DNA of 64,000 nucleotides from Polaromonas eurypsychrophila. Lineage in GTDB: Bacteria; Pseudomonadota; Gammaproteobacteria; Burkholderiales; Burkholderiaceae_C. Position numbers and translations under genes: made by a program. The notes beneath the pieces are model-generated. The model was not told the DNA's origin. It did not search any database and was given only the letters and a program-made list of their open reading frames with translations. The stretch lies in the NCBI RefSeq assembly GCF_014641715.1, contig NZ_BMIG01000008.1, positions 8,001 through 72,000 of the forward strand. Direction: 5' to 3'. This document shows, in pieces, positions 44,391-53,407 of the stretch; the stretch's first letter is position 1, and the number at the start of each line of letters is the position of its first letter.

Positions 44391-45570
44391 GAGCCAGTGC
44401 CGTGCCTTCACCGCCCCCAATGCACAAGGTGGCGACGCCTTTTTTAAGGCCGCGGGCTTGCAGCGCATGGATCAGCGTGACGATGATGCGCGCGCCGCTG
44501 GCGCCAATCGGGTGGCCCAGCGCGCAGGCGCCGCCGTTGACGTTGACGATGTCATGACTGATACCCAGCTCTTTCATGGCGGCCATGGGCACCACGGCGA
44601 AGGCCTCGTTGACTTCCCACAAGTCCACGTCCTTGACGCTCCAGCCGATTTTCTTGAGCAGCTTGTTGACGGCGCCGACCGGCGCGGTGGTAAACCACTC
44701 GGGTTCTTGCGCAAAGGTGGCGTGGCCGACGATGCGGGCAATCGGCTCGGCACCGAGTTCTTTGGCGGTCGATGCGCGCGCCAGCACCAGTGCGGCAGCA
44801 CCGTCGTTGATCGACGAGCTGGACGCGGCGGTGATGGTGCCGTCTTTCCTGAACGCGGGTTTCAGCGTGGGGATCTTGTCGAGCTTGACCTTGCCCGGAC
44901 CTTCGTCGATGGAAATCACCGTCTCACCACCGCGGCCCTTGACGGTGACCGGCGTGATCTCGGCCTTGAAGGCGCCGGATTCGGTGGCGGCCTTGGCGCG
45001 GTTCACGCTGGTCGTGGCAAAGGCGTCCTGCGCTTCGCGCGTGAATTTGTATTTGTCGGCGCACTGCTCGCCAAAGGTGCCCATGGCGCGGCCCGGTTCG
45101 TAAGCGTCTTCCAGGCCGTCGAGCATCATGTGGTCAAAAATACGGTCGTGGCCGATGCGCACGCCACTGCGGCCCTTGAGCAGCAAGTGCGGCGCGTTGG
45201 TCATGCTTTCCATGCCGCCGGCCACCATCACGTCGCGGCTACCAACCAGCAACTGGTCATGGGCGAGCAGCGTGGCTTCCATGCCGGAGCCGCACATCTT
45301 GGACAGCGTGACCGCGCCGGCGCTGGCTGGCAGGCCACCCTTGAAGCCAGCCTGGCGCGCCGGAGCCTGGCCCTGGCCGGCCATCAGGCAGTTGCCAAAC
45401 AGCACTTCATCAACTTTTTCGGGTGCGATGCCCGAGCGCTCAATCGCGGCCTTGATGGCGGCGCCGCCCAGGTCGTGCGCGGACAGGCTGGAAAAGTCAC
45501 CCTGGAAAGCACCCATGGGGGTGCGGGCTGCGCCCAGGATGACGATGGGATCGGTGGTGGATGTGGACAT
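44377..45570 (-). CDS. Acetyl-CoA C-acetyltransferase (thiolase)
   Basis: The protein has 397 residues. The nucleophilic cysteine lies in LSKMCGSGMEATLLAHDQL. The His of GACALGHPIGASGARI and the second Cys of ATLCIGGGEGTA complete the set. It would form or cleave acetoacetyl-CoA, and could be the thiolase that uses acetoacetate from HMG-CoA lyase after activation. The last residues and the stop codon (TAA) lie in a RepB copy. A start at ATG 45570 has GGAG nearby. Confidence 0.93.
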   Translation of the reverse strand: MSTSTTDPIVILGAARTPMGAFQGDFSSLSAHDLGGAAIKAAIERSGIAPEKVDEVLFGNCLMAGQGQAPARQAGFKGGLPASAGAVTLSKMCGSGMEATLLAHDQLLVGSRDVMVAGGMESMTNAPHLLLKGRSGVRIGHDRIFDHMMLDGLEDAYEPGRAMGTFGEQCADKYKFTREAQDAFATTSVNRAKAATESGAFKAEITPVTVKGRGGETVISIDEGPGKVKLDKIPTLKPAFRKDGTITAASSSSINDGAAALVLARASTAKELGAEPIARIVGHATFAQEPEWFTTAPVGAVNKLLKKIGWSVKDVDLWEVNEAFAVVPMAAMKELGISHDIVNVNGGACALGHPIGASGARIIVTLIHALQARGLKKGVATLCIGGGEGTALALELL

Positions 45571-45590
45571 GGTTTTCTCCTTGAAGATGA

Positions 45591-46073
45591 TTAAACAAGC
45601 TGGATCACGGTGCCGCGCTCTTCTTCAGCGACACGCAGGATGTATTTCTGGAATTGCGGGTCCTCACCGCGCAACAACAGCGGCAGGGCATTGAAAAAAC
45701 TCTCACGGCGGCACCAGTCGCGAATGTAGTCATCCCAGCTGTTCCAGCGGCGCGCCTCCACGTCGGTCATGCGCTCGCGCCAGGCCACGATGTAGGCGCG
45801 CTCAAACAGCGAGATCAGCATCTCGTAGATGATCATGGCGCGTTCGTTCTGCTCGGTCGTGGGGTGTGACAGGGCCTCGTTGGTGCGCAGATGCAGGTCG
45901 GGGTTGGCGAGCACCACCTTCAGAAAGTCGTTGTAAGCGTCAGACAGCAACTGGTATGCCTCTTCGTCTTCGTTGTCGCGCTCCTTGCGCTGCTCGAGTG
46001 CAAAGAAAATGATGGCAAATGGCAGGGCCAGCGCGGTCACCACGAAGCTGGCGTATTCCCAGGCGTCTCTCAT
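45591..46073 (-). CDS. Membrane-anchored protein of unknown function (orf160)
   Basis: The protein has 160 residues. One transmembrane helix ([20 protein letters not shown]) is followed by a charged, helical cytosolic part ([20 protein letters not shown]). I do not recognise the family. It overlaps aceK by 4 nt (ATGA) and sits 20 nt before the thiolase gene, so it is coupled to both. A membrane tether or partner of AceK or of the thiolase is only a guess. Confidence 0.75.
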   Translation of the reverse strand: MRDAWEYASFVVTALALPFAIIFFALEQRKERDNEDEEAYQLLSDAYNDFLKVVLANPDLHLRTNEALSHPTTEQNERAMIIYEMLISLFERAYIVAWRERMTDVEARRWNSWDDYIRDWCRRESFFNALPLLLRGEDPQFQKYILRVAEEERGTVIQLV

Positions 46074-47893
46074 GGCTTGCTTTCGGCCTGGTCTGGCGCG
46101 TACTTGCGCACAAAGCGGCGCTCACGCTCGTAGGGAAACACGTCGTGCACATGCCCTGCGGCGATGCGCTCCTTGTGACCTTGCCAGAAGGCGGCCTCCA
46201 GCAGGTCCGCATGGTGCTTCATGAACACTTCGCGCACCGCGTTATTGCCCAGCAGGAAAGGGCCGAAAGTTTCCGGGAAGACATCTTTGGGGCCGACCGA
46301 ATACCAGACCTCGCCGCTCATCTCTTCTTCCTCGTTGCGCGGCGTCGGCACCTTGCGGAAGTTGCAGTCGGTGATGTATTCGATCTCGTCGTAGTCGTAG
46401 AACACGACCTTGCCGTGGCGCGTGATGCCGAAATTTTTCCAGAGCATGTCGCCGGGGAAGATGTTGGCGGCCACCAGGTCCTTGATGGCGTTGCCGTACT
46501 CCAACACGGCGCGCTCGATCTGGCCCCTGGCGAACGGGTCGTCCACGCCGGCGTCAAACGCTTCCTGCAGGTAGATGTTGAGCGGAATCATGCGCCGCTC
46601 GATGTAGACATGTTTGATGATGACCTCTAGCTGGCCGTCGCCGTCGCGGTCACTGATTTCCAACTGGCTGGGAGCGAATTTTTCAATCTCGGCAATCAAT
46701 TCGTCGTCAAAACGTTCGCGCGGAAAAGCCACCTCGCTGTACTCCTGCGTATCGGCCATACGGCCGACCCGGTCGTGCTGCTTGACCAGCAGGTACTTGC
46801 CCTTGATCTGCTCGCGCGTGGTGTCCTTTTGAGGCGGGTAATAATCCTTGATAACCTTGAACACATAGGGAAAAGACGGCAGGTCAAACACCAGCATGAC
46901 CATGCCCTTGATGCCAGGGGCGATGCGGAACTTGTCGGTGGAATGGCGCAGGTGGTACAAAAAGTCGCGGTAGAACAGCGTCTTGCCCTGCTTGGCCAAA
47001 CCCAGCGCGTTGTAGATTTCGGCGCGCGGCATGCGCGGCATCATGCTGCGCAGAAACTGCACATAGGCCGAGGGTATGCCCATGTCGACCATGAAGTAGG
47101 CACGCGCAAAGCTGAAGAGGATGAGCAGGTCGTCTTCGCCGATCAGCACCGAGTCAATCGCCAGCTTCCCTGATTTGGCATGCAGCAGCGGCAGCGCAAA
47201 GGGCAACTCGCTGAATCCGTTGATCAGTTTGCCGACGATGTACGCGCCCTTGTTCCTGAAGAACAGGCTGGACAGCACCTGGATCTGGAAATTGGCGCGC
47301 AGCTTCACTTCGCCAAGTCGCTTGTTCAACTCCTCCACCACATAACCGGCGTCACGCGCCAGGTCTTCAAACGCGATGCGGAGCTCGAAGTCACTGACCA
47401 GGCGAACCAGGTGTTCGTGGAGCGTGTCGCGCTGGGGGTAATAAGCGCGGTAGGTCGGCCGCGTGGCCAGCTCGTCGTTTTCGATGTATTCGGTGCTGAC
47501 GGCCGGCCGCACAAAGATGAAGTCGTTGTGAAAATAGCTGCGATGCAGGATTTTGGTGGTGACCGAATTGAAAAAGGTCTCGGCCAGCTCCGGCTGATGG
47601 TGGTTCACCAGCAGACCGATGTAATGCAACTTGATCTGGTGCCAGACGTCCATCGGCTGCTCACCGGCCTTGAACTCACGCTCCAGCCGCGTCGAGGCTT
47701 CGCGCACCCGCAGGTCGTAGAACTCGATACGCTCGCGCTGCGCACGCTGCTGGCCGTGCCAGTCAGCGGTTTCAAAACGGTGTTTGGCGCGCGCCGACTC
47801 GGTGCGAAACAGCTGGTAGTGCCGGTTGAAGCCATCCATCATCGCCTTCGCGATGTCATAGGCTAGGGGCGAGTCCAGACGCTGCGGAAACAT
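46070..47893 (-). CDS. aceK: Isocitrate dehydrogenase kinase/phosphatase
   Basis: The protein has 607 residues. It adds and removes phosphate on isocitrate dehydrogenase and so directs carbon to the glyoxylate bypass. Motifs: [20 protein letters not shown] then FKVIKD, the kinase lysine strand; [20 protein letters not shown] and [12 protein letters not shown], the catalytic and metal Asp region. The start [20 protein letters not shown] is at ATG 47893, 12 nt after the carbonic anhydrase stop. Confidence 0.95.
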   Translation of the reverse strand: MFPQRLDSPLAYDIAKAMMDGFNRHYQLFRTESARAKHRFETADWHGQQRAQRERIEFYDLRVREASTRLEREFKAGEQPMDVWHQIKLHYIGLLVNHHQPELAETFFNSVTTKILHRSYFHNDFIFVRPAVSTEYIENDELATRPTYRAYYPQRDTLHEHLVRLVSDFELRIAFEDLARDAGYVVEELNKRLGEVKLRANFQIQVLSSLFFRNKGAYIVGKLINGFSELPFALPLLHAKSGKLAIDSVLIGEDDLLILFSFARAYFMVDMGIPSAYVQFLRSMMPRMPRAEIYNALGLAKQGKTLFYRDFLYHLRHSTDKFRIAPGIKGMVMLVFDLPSFPYVFKVIKDYYPPQKDTTREQIKGKYLLVKQHDRVGRMADTQEYSEVAFPRERFDDELIAEIEKFAPSQLEISDRDGDGQLEVIIKHVYIERRMIPLNIYLQEAFDAGVDDPFARGQIERAVLEYGNAIKDLVAANIFPGDMLWKNFGITRHGKVVFYDYDEIEYITDCNFRKVPTPRNEEEEMSGEVWYSVGPKDVFPETFGPFLLGNNAVREVFMKHHADLLEAAFWQGHKERIAAGHVHDVFPYERERRFVRKYAPDQAESKP

Positions 47894-47905
47894 GGCAATT
47901 ATTGT

Positions 47906-48565
47906 CTACGACGCGCGGCGTGTGTCCCAGACCCGTTCAACCGCCGCGCGGTAGAAATCATCGAGTTCTGCAGGGTTGGAGATGGTCATTTTCAGGTCCT
48001 GCAGCAGCCCGTCATGCACGCCAAAGGCCCAGCCGTGGATGCTGACCTTCTGGCCCTTGGCCCAGGCATCGACCATGACGGTGCTGACGCAAACATTGAC
48101 CACCTGCTCGATCACGTTGAGGTCACACAACGCGTCGGCACGCACGGCGCCCGACAGGCTGTCGAGCAGTTGCCGGTGGCGGTGGCGCACGTCCTGGATG
48201 TGGCGTATCCAGTTGTCGGCCAGACCGATGCGCGCGCCGTCGAGCGCCGCCTGCACACCGCCGCAGCCGTAGTGCCCGACCACCATGATGTGTTCGACCT
48301 TGAGCATCTCCACCGCGAACTGGATGGCCGATAGCGCATTGAGGTCGGAGTGCACTACGATGTTGGCGACGTTGCGGTGCACAAACACCTCGCCTGGCTC
48401 CAGGCCGGTAATCTGGTTGGCCGGCACCCGGCTGTCCGAGCAGCCTATCCACATGTACCTGGGCTTTTGCTGCTTGACCAGGCTGGTGAAAAAACCGGGG
48501 CGCTCGCGCTCCATTTGCCCGGCCCAGGCGCGGTTGTGGGAGAAGAGATCTTGAATAGAGGGCAT
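47906..48565 (-). CDS. can: Beta-class carbonic anhydrase
   Basis: The protein has 219 residues. Zinc ligands C42, D44 (CSDSR), H98 and C101 (GHYGCGGV) are all present. It converts CO2 and bicarbonate and could feed the biotin carboxylases of the window. There is no signal peptide. It lies 12 nt upstream of aceK and 184 bp downstream of the SbtB/SbtA pair, all in one direction. Confidence 0.95.
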   Translation of the reverse strand: MPSIQDLFSHNRAWAGQMERERPGFFTSLVKQQKPRYMWIGCSDSRVPANQITGLEPGEVFVHRNVANIVVHSDLNALSAIQFAVEMLKVEHIMVVGHYGCGGVQAALDGARIGLADNWIRHIQDVRHRHRQLLDSLSGAVRADALCDLNVIEQVVNVCVSTVMVDAWAKGQKVSIHGWAFGVHDGLLQDLKMTISNPAELDDFYRAAVERVWDTRRAS

Positions 48566-48605
48566 GAAATATCTTATGTATGTTTGCGGTTCATGACATC
48601 ACGCT

Positions 48606-48640
48606 ATTCGGACAGAGCCTGTCGAAGCCCCTGGGGCAGG
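48606..48640. repeat. Partial RepC copy
   Basis: CAGAGCCTGTCGAAGCCCC matches one arm of the RepC copy in uvrA (GAGCCTGTCGAAGCC). The opposite arm is missing. Confidence 0.5.
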
Positions 48641-48749
48641 GTTCAGGCGAAAGGCAACAAGCTTCCCGTCCACGACTTACGGAAGTGTCATTCAACAGCC
48701 AGGTCAGCACCGCGTGGCGCACAAAGGCCCGTCGTCAGGTTGCGGACAA

Positions 48750-49058
48750 TCAAAACTTGTCGGGACGAACAATTTCGACGTCCTGGAGAAAAGCCACCAT
48801 CGCATAATTGTCGTAATAGCGGATCAGGAAATCTTGCAACACCGTTTCCGCCAGCGCGCGCGTGCAAATGACCTCGATGCGGATGTTGGCGGCCTCTCCC
48901 CATGCCGCGTCACGTACGCCACGGCTGCCCTGCCCGCGGGCATCCAGAACGGTGTAGCCGCGTACACCCAGCTGCTTGAGGTCGCGCAGCATGGTTTTTT
49001 CCATGGCCGCTTCGGTGATCACGGTGAGTACGGTTCTCTTTTCCAGCTGCAGGGTCAT
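48750..49058 (-). CDS. sbtB: SbtB-type PII-like regulator
   Basis: The protein has 102 residues with the PII ferredoxin-like fold: KRTVLTVITEAAMEKTMLRD, GVRGYTVLDARGQGSRGVRD (T-loop region) and IRIEVICTRALAETVLQDFL. In cyanobacteria SbtB binds AMP, ADP or cAMP and closes the SbtA bicarbonate channel. The C-terminal CxxC hairpin of cyanobacterial SbtB is absent here (ends EIVRPDKF). The start overlaps the sbtA stop by 4 nt (ATGA). Confidence 0.85.
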   Translation of the reverse strand: MTLQLEKRTVLTVITEAAMEKTMLRDLKQLGVRGYTVLDARGQGSRGVRDAAWGEAANIRIEVICTRALAETVLQDFLIRYYDNYAMVAFLQDVEIVRPDKF

Positions 49059-49996
49059 GGTGCGGCTCCGACGATTTGGCTGGCCAGCCAGTGGTACAGC
49101 GGAATACCGGCCAGAATGTTGAAGGGAAAGCTAACCCCGAGCACGGCGGCCAGCGACAGGGTCGGATTGGCTTCTGGCAATGCGAGGCGCATCGCTGCTG
49201 GCACCGCGATGTAGGACGCACTCGCCGCCAGGGTGGCGAGCAGCGTCGCGCCTCCCACCGACAGCCCCAGCATCACGCCGCAGCCCAAGCCCAGCAGCGC
49301 CGACAACACGGGCATGAGCAGGCCAAAAGCGATCATAAATACGCCGCGCTGGCGGAAGCCGCTCAGCTGACTGCTCACAATCAGACCCATCTCCAGCAGG
49401 AACAGCGCCAGCGCACCTTTGAACAAATCGTAAAAAAGCGCCTTGACAGGCGCAAGCCCCTCAGGACCCGCTGCCCAGCCGATCGCCATGCCGCCCATCA
49501 GCAGGAACACCCCTTTGCCCAGAAACGTCTCATGGGCCAGTCCTTTCCAGTCGGTTTTTTTGCCCAGGCCGCGCGCCAGCAAGATGCCCACCATGATCCC
49601 AGGCACCTCCATGACGGTCAGGAAAACCGCAACTTGCGGCTCGTAACTGATGCCACGGGCCAGCAACCAGTTGGCGCCCACGGCAAAGGTGGCCACGCTC
49701 ACCGAGCCGTAATGGGCGGCAATAGATGCGGCGTCTGTCCGAGGGAAGCGCCCCACGGTGCGCAGGATGGCGAAGGCGATCAGCGTCAGCGCCACACCCA
49801 GCAGCATCACGGCACCCAGCTGCGGTAGTAGCGGGCCGAGTGCCTGGGTTGCCAGACCCTCGCCGCCTTTGATGCCGATGGTCAGCAACAGGAAAATCGA
49901 CAGGGTTTCATACAGGCTGGAAGGTAGTTTCAGCTCCGAGCGGACCAGGCCCGCGGCAAGGCCAAGCAGAAAAAAGAGGATGACGACGTCGTTCAT
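49055..49996 (-). CDS. sbtA: SbtA-type sodium-dependent bicarbonate transporter
   Basis: The protein has 313 residues with about ten transmembrane helices in two inverted halves, as in SbtA (DUF897). Motifs: FFLLGLAAGLVRSELKLPSS, HYGSVSVATFAVGANWL, and in the second half GGATLLATLAASASYIAVPA. SbtA imports bicarbonate with sodium in cyanobacteria. Its coupling to sbtB and the nearby carbonic anhydrase supports the same job. The start is ATG 49996; no strong Shine-Dalgarno is seen. Confidence 0.88.
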   Translation of the reverse strand: MNDVVILFFLLGLAAGLVRSELKLPSSLYETLSIFLLLTIGIKGGEGLATQALGPLLPQLGAVMLLGVALTLIAFAILRTVGRFPRTDAASIAAHYGSVSVATFAVGANWLLARGISYEPQVAVFLTVMEVPGIMVGILLARGLGKKTDWKGLAHETFLGKGVFLLMGGMAIGWAAGPEGLAPVKALFYDLFKGALALFLLEMGLIVSSQLSGFRQRGVFMIAFGLLMPVLSALLGLGCGVMLGLSVGGATLLATLAASASYIAVPAAMRLALPEANPTLSLAAVLGVSFPFNILAGIPLYHWLASQIVGAAP

Positions 49997-50061
49997 GATG
50001 CGGGGTTGCCGTGGAGGGATGTCGTCATGAAAGGTATTCTCACCTGCCGCGCCCCGTTGAT

Positions 50062-51312
50062 TTACATTGTTTCGGCAAACAACTCGCGACCGATCAGCAT
50101 GCGGCGTATCTCGCTGGTGCCCGCACCAATCTCATACAGCTTCGCATCGCGCCAGAGCCGGCCCAGCGGGTAGTCGTTGATATAACCGTTGCCGCCAAAA
50201 ATCTGCACACCTTCGCCAGCCATCCAGGTGGCTTTTTCAGCACACCAGAGAATGACCGAGGCGCAGTCCTTGCGCACTTGGCGCACGTGTTCGGTGCCCA
50301 ACATGTCGAGGTTTTTGGCGACGGTGTAGGCAAACGAGCGGCCGGCCTGCAGCACGGTGTACATGTCGGCGACCTTGCCCTGGATCAACTGGAACTCGCC
50401 AATGCTGGTGCCGAACTGCTTGCGGTCGTGAATGTAGGGTATCACGTTGTCCATGACCGACTGCATGATGCCCAGCGGCCCGCCGGTGAGCACCGCGCGT
50501 TCGTAGTCGAGTCCACTCATCAGCACCTTGGCGCCGCTGTTGAGCCCGCCCAGAATGTTTTGCGCCGGCACCTCGACATTGCTGAACACCAGCTCGCCGG
50601 TGTGGGAACCGCGCATGCCCAGCTTGTCGAGCTTTTGCGCAACCGAAAAACCCTTCATGCCTTTTTCGACCAGGAAGGCGGTGATGCTGTGCGCGCCGCG
50701 GTTCGCCGACGGGCCGCCCCTAGGCGAACCAGCCCCCCCGGGGGGCAGCGAAGCGTGGGGGCCGTCATCCCCGGGCTCGGTCTTGGCGTAGACCACCAGG
50801 GTGTCGGCGTCGGGGCCGTTGGTGATCCACATCTTGCTGCCATTGAGCAGGTAATAACCGCCCTTGTCTTCAGCCTTGAGCTTCATGCTGATCACGTCGC
50901 TGCCGGCGCCGGGCTCACTCATGGCCAGCGCACCGACATGTTCGCCGCTGATCAGCTGGGGCAGGTATTTCGCGCGTTGGGCATCTGTGCCGTTACGCTT
51001 GATCTGGTTCACACACAAGTTGCTGTGCGCGCCGTAAGACAGCCCCACCGAAGCGCTGGCCCGGCTGATTTCTTCCATCGCGATCATGTGCGCGAGGTAC
51101 CCCATGTTGGCGCCGCCGTATTCCTCGCTGACAGTGATGCCAAGCACGCCGAGGTCACCCATTTTTTGCCAGAGGTCTACGGGAAACTGGTCATTGCGGT
51201 CGATCTCGCTGGCGCGTGGCGCAATTTCGGCCTGCGCAAATTCGCGCACGGCATCGCGCAGTGCGTCGATGTCTTCACCGAGCTGGAAGTTGAGGCCTGG
51301 CAGGTTGTTCAT
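50062..51312 (-). CDS. ivd: Isovaleryl-CoA dehydrogenase
   Basis: The protein has 416 residues; typical ones have about 390. It oxidises isovaleryl-CoA to 3-methylcrotonyl-CoA, the step before MccA/MccB. Signatures: [40 protein letters not shown], and the C-terminal [20 protein letters not shown]. The catalytic Glu position follows [13 protein letters not shown]. The insert [20 protein letters not shown], then SANRGA, between residues about 183-204, is a RepA copy. ATG 51312 has GGAG 7 nt upstream. A PaaI-type thioesterase and LiuR lie just upstream. Confidence 0.93.
   Translation of the reverse strand: MNNLPGLNFQLGEDIDALRDAVREFAQAEIAPRASEIDRNDQFPVDLWQKMGDLGVLGITVSEEYGGANMGYLAHMIAMEEISRASASVGLSYGAHSNLCVNQIKRNGTDAQRAKYLPQLISGEHVGALAMSEPGAGSDVISMKLKAEDKGGYYLLNGSKMWITNGPDADTLVVYAKTEPGDDGPHASLPPGGAGSPRGGPSANRGAHSITAFLVEKGMKGFSVAQKLDKLGMRGSHTGELVFSNVEVPAQNILGGLNSGAKVLMSGLDYERAVLTGGPLGIMQSVMDNVIPYIHDRKQFGTSIGEFQLIQGKVADMYTVLQAGRSFAYTVAKNLDMLGTEHVRQVRKDCASVILWCAEKATWMAGEGVQIFGGNGYINDYPLGRLWRDAKLYEIGAGTSEIRRMLIGRELFAETM
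50706..50763. repeat. RepA repeat inside ivd
   Basis: On the minus strand: GGCCCCCACGCTTCGCTGCC, CCCGGGGGGGCTGG and TAGGGGCGGCCCGTCGG. The edges match the mccA copy. The reading frame stays open. Confidence 0.85.
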
Positions 51313-51328
51313 GGAGTCTCCTTGAGAT

Positions 51329-51790
51329 TCAATTCTTGACGTCGTCACGGCCGGTGATGGTCATCAGCGTGGCGCCCAGGGTGGCGACCAGCTTTTCACG
51401 CCCGTCGTCGATGGCGTATGCCCGGCCTTCGGTGACGGTGACGGTGCGGCCGGGCTTGATGACCTGTCCGACCATGCGAAAACGCTGGCCTTTGGCGGGC
51501 GCCAGCAGGTTGATCTTGAATTCGATGGTCAATACACCGGAGCCCTCTGGCATCAGCGTGAAGCCCGCATAACCGCAGGCCGAGTCCAGCGCCGTCGCCA
51601 CCATGCCGGCATGCAAAAAGCCATGCTGCTGGGTCAGGCCGGCGGCCCAGGGCAGCTCGATCACCACACGCCCGGGTTCGATCGCACCCAGCGAAGCGCC
51701 AAGAGTGGCCATCGCACCCTGCAGCGCAAAGCTGTCCCGCACGCGGGCCGCGTAACCCTCGTCTTTTGGCTTGAAGTCAGGCTGATCCAT
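51329..51790 (-). CDS. PaaI family hotdog thioesterase
   Basis: The protein has 153 residues. The hotdog helix motif is [20 protein letters not shown], followed by [16 protein letters not shown]. It would hydrolyse acyl-CoA thioesters. The start lies 22 bp from the LiuR palindrome, and the stop is 16 nt before ivd, so the two form an operon under LiuR (inference). It could release CoA from stalled isovaleryl or methylcrotonyl intermediates. Confidence 0.85.
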   Translation of the reverse strand: MDQPDFKPKDEGYAARVRDSFALQGAMATLGASLGAIEPGRVVIELPWAAGLTQQHGFLHAGMVATALDSACGYAGFTLMPEGSGVLTIEFKINLLAPAKGQRFRMVGQVIKPGRTVTVTEGRAYAIDDGREKLVATLGATLMTITGRDDVKN

Positions 51791-51811
51791 GCGCGGTCTC
51801 GCTTTTTTTGG

Positions 51812-51833
51812 TTGACGTTTACGTAAACGTCAA
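51812..51833. promoter_or_regulatory. LiuR operator 1
   Basis: A perfect 22-bp palindrome with half-site TTGACGTTTAC. It lies between the liuR stop and the thioesterase start, 22 bp before that start codon. Confidence 0.8.
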
Positions 51834-51840
51834 TTATGGC

Positions 51841-52242
51841 TTATTTTGCTTTTTTGCTGGTCTTGGACAGCAGCGCGCGGGCCTCCTTCTCGTGCACTTT
51901 CACTTCTTCCAGGTTCGCCTGCAGGTCGGCCATCTGCTCTTCGAGTTGTTTGCGGTGCTGGGCCAGCACAGCCAGGAACTTGGTCAGTTGCGGCCCGGTG
52001 TCACGCGGGCTGTCGTAGGTGTCGATGATTTCACGCGCCTCGGTCAGGCTCAGGCCCAGGCGCTTGGCACGCAAGGTCAATTTGAGCCGGGTGCGATCAC
52101 GGGTGGTGTACACCCGGCTGCGCCCGCCCGGCCCTTCGCGCTGCGGCTGCAGCAGCCCCATGTCTTCATAAAACCGGATCGCGCGCGTGGTCAGGTCAAA
52201 CTCTTTGGCCAGGTCGCTGATGGAATAGGTGGTGCTTGCCAT
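51841..52242 (-). CDS. liuR: MerR family regulator of branched-chain acyl-CoA catabolism
   Basis: The protein has 133 residues. The N-terminal HTH is YSISDLAKEFDLTTRAIRFY followed by EDMGLLQPQREG. A coiled-coil helix (RKQLEEQMADLQANLEEVKV) follows. There is no cysteine in the effector part, so it is not a metal sensor. Position beside ivd and the palindromes at 51812 and 52290 support LiuR. A LiuR-like regulator would sense branched acyl-CoAs (known for the family). Confidence 0.88.
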   Translation of the reverse strand: MASTTYSISDLAKEFDLTTRAIRFYEDMGLLQPQREGPGGRSRVYTTRDRTRLKLTLRAKRLGLSLTEAREIIDTYDSPRDTGPQLTKFLAVLAQHRKQLEEQMADLQANLEEVKVHEKEARALLSKTSKKAK

Positions 52243-52289
52243 GTGTGTGAAACCGGGGTGACAGGAAATCAGGTGTAATGGGTCCTCTG

Positions 52290-52311
52290 TTTACGTTAAC
52301 GTAAACGTCAA
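52290..52311. promoter_or_regulatory. LiuR operator 2
   Basis: TTTACGTTAAC followed by GTAAACGTCAA, 20 of 22 positions match operator 1. It lies in the divergent promoter of liuR and the MBL hydrolase. Confidence 0.75.
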
Positions 52312-52331
52312 TGAATCGGTGATCTTACAAG

Positions 52332-53399
52332 ATGAATGCACAGGAAGCGCAACTTCTCTACCCCTGGGGCGACGCCTTGCCGGCCGCCGGCAGCACGCTG
52401 GAGGTGGCGCCTGGCGTCAAATGGATGCGCATGGGTCTGCCGTTTGCGCTGGATCACATCAACCTGTGGCTGCTGCGCGACGAGCTTGACGGCCCGCAAG
52501 GCAGGCGGCAGGGCTGGACCGTGGTTGATTGCTGCGTCAGCCGGGACGAAGCGAAAGCCCAGTGGGAACAGATTTTTGCCTGCGAGCTTGAAGGCCTGCC
52601 GATCCTGCGCGTCATCGTGACACACATGCATCCTGACCACCTCGGGCTGGCGCACTGGCTGTGCGAACGCTGGAAAGCGCCGCTGTGGATCAGCGCCACC
52701 GACTACAACACGGCCAGTCTGAGCATTCGCGGCAGCACCGGTTTTGGCGGTGAAAATTCAGCCGGGTTTTTTGCCTCGCACGGCTTGACCAACGCCGACT
52801 ACCTGGAGCAGATTCGTGGCCGCAGCAACTACTACCCCGGACTGGTGCCGGCCGTCCCCAGCAGTTTTCACCGCATGATGGATGGACAGGTGATTCGCAT
52901 CAGCGGGCGCGATTGGACCTGCATCAGCGGCTACGGCCACGCGCCGGAACACATCGCGCTGACCTGCGAGGCGCTCAAGGTGCTGATATCGGGCGACATG
53001 GTGCTGCCGCGCATCTCGACCAACGTCAGCGTCTATGACGTGGAGCCCGAGTCCAACCCATTGACGCTGTTTCTCGAATCCATCGACAGGTTCAGACCCC
53101 TGGATGCCGACACGCTGGTGCTGCCGTCTCATGGCAAGCCTTTTCGCGGCCTGCATACGCGGATTGACCAGTTGCATGATCACCACCGCGACCGGCTGGC
53201 TGAAGTAATGCAGGCCTGCACAGCCAGTCCCTGCAGCGGCGCCGACATCTTGCCAGTGATGTTCAAACGCCCGCTGGACCTGCACCAGACCACCTTTGCC
53301 ATGGGTGAGGCCGTGGCCCACCTGCATACGCTGTGGTTCGAGGGCAAGCTGCGACGTACGCTGAACAGCGACGGCATCTACCGGTTTGAGCCCGCCTAG
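52332..53399 (+). CDS. Metallo-beta-lactamase-fold hydrolase
   Basis: The protein has 355 residues. The metal motif is VIVTHMHPDHLGLAHWLCER (HxHxDH), followed by SGYGHAPEHIAL, ISGDMVLPRI and VLPSHGKPFRG for the other ligands. It is of the glyoxalase-II or acyl-thioesterase-like type. It is divergent from liuR and shares operator 2, so it likely belongs to the regulon. The substrate is unknown; thioester hydrolysis fits. Confidence 0.85.
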   Translation: MNAQEAQLLYPWGDALPAAGSTLEVAPGVKWMRMGLPFALDHINLWLLRDELDGPQGRRQGWTVVDCCVSRDEAKAQWEQIFACELEGLPILRVIVTHMHPDHLGLAHWLCERWKAPLWISATDYNTASLSIRGSTGFGGENSAGFFASHGLTNADYLEQIRGRSNYYPGLVPAVPSSFHRMMDGQVIRISGRDWTCISGYGHAPEHIALTCEALKVLISGDMVLPRISTNVSVYDVEPESNPLTLFLESIDRFRPLDADTLVLPSHGKPFRGLHTRIDQLHDHHRDRLAEVMQACTASPCSGADILPVMFKRPLDLHQTTFAMGEAVAHLHTLWFEGKLRRTLNSDGIYRFEPA

Positions 53400-53407
53400 A
53401 AATATTG

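Noticed and set aside
48566-48749. A small gene between sbtB and can
   Set aside because: Open frames lack a ribosome site, and a RepC remnant occupies part of the gap.
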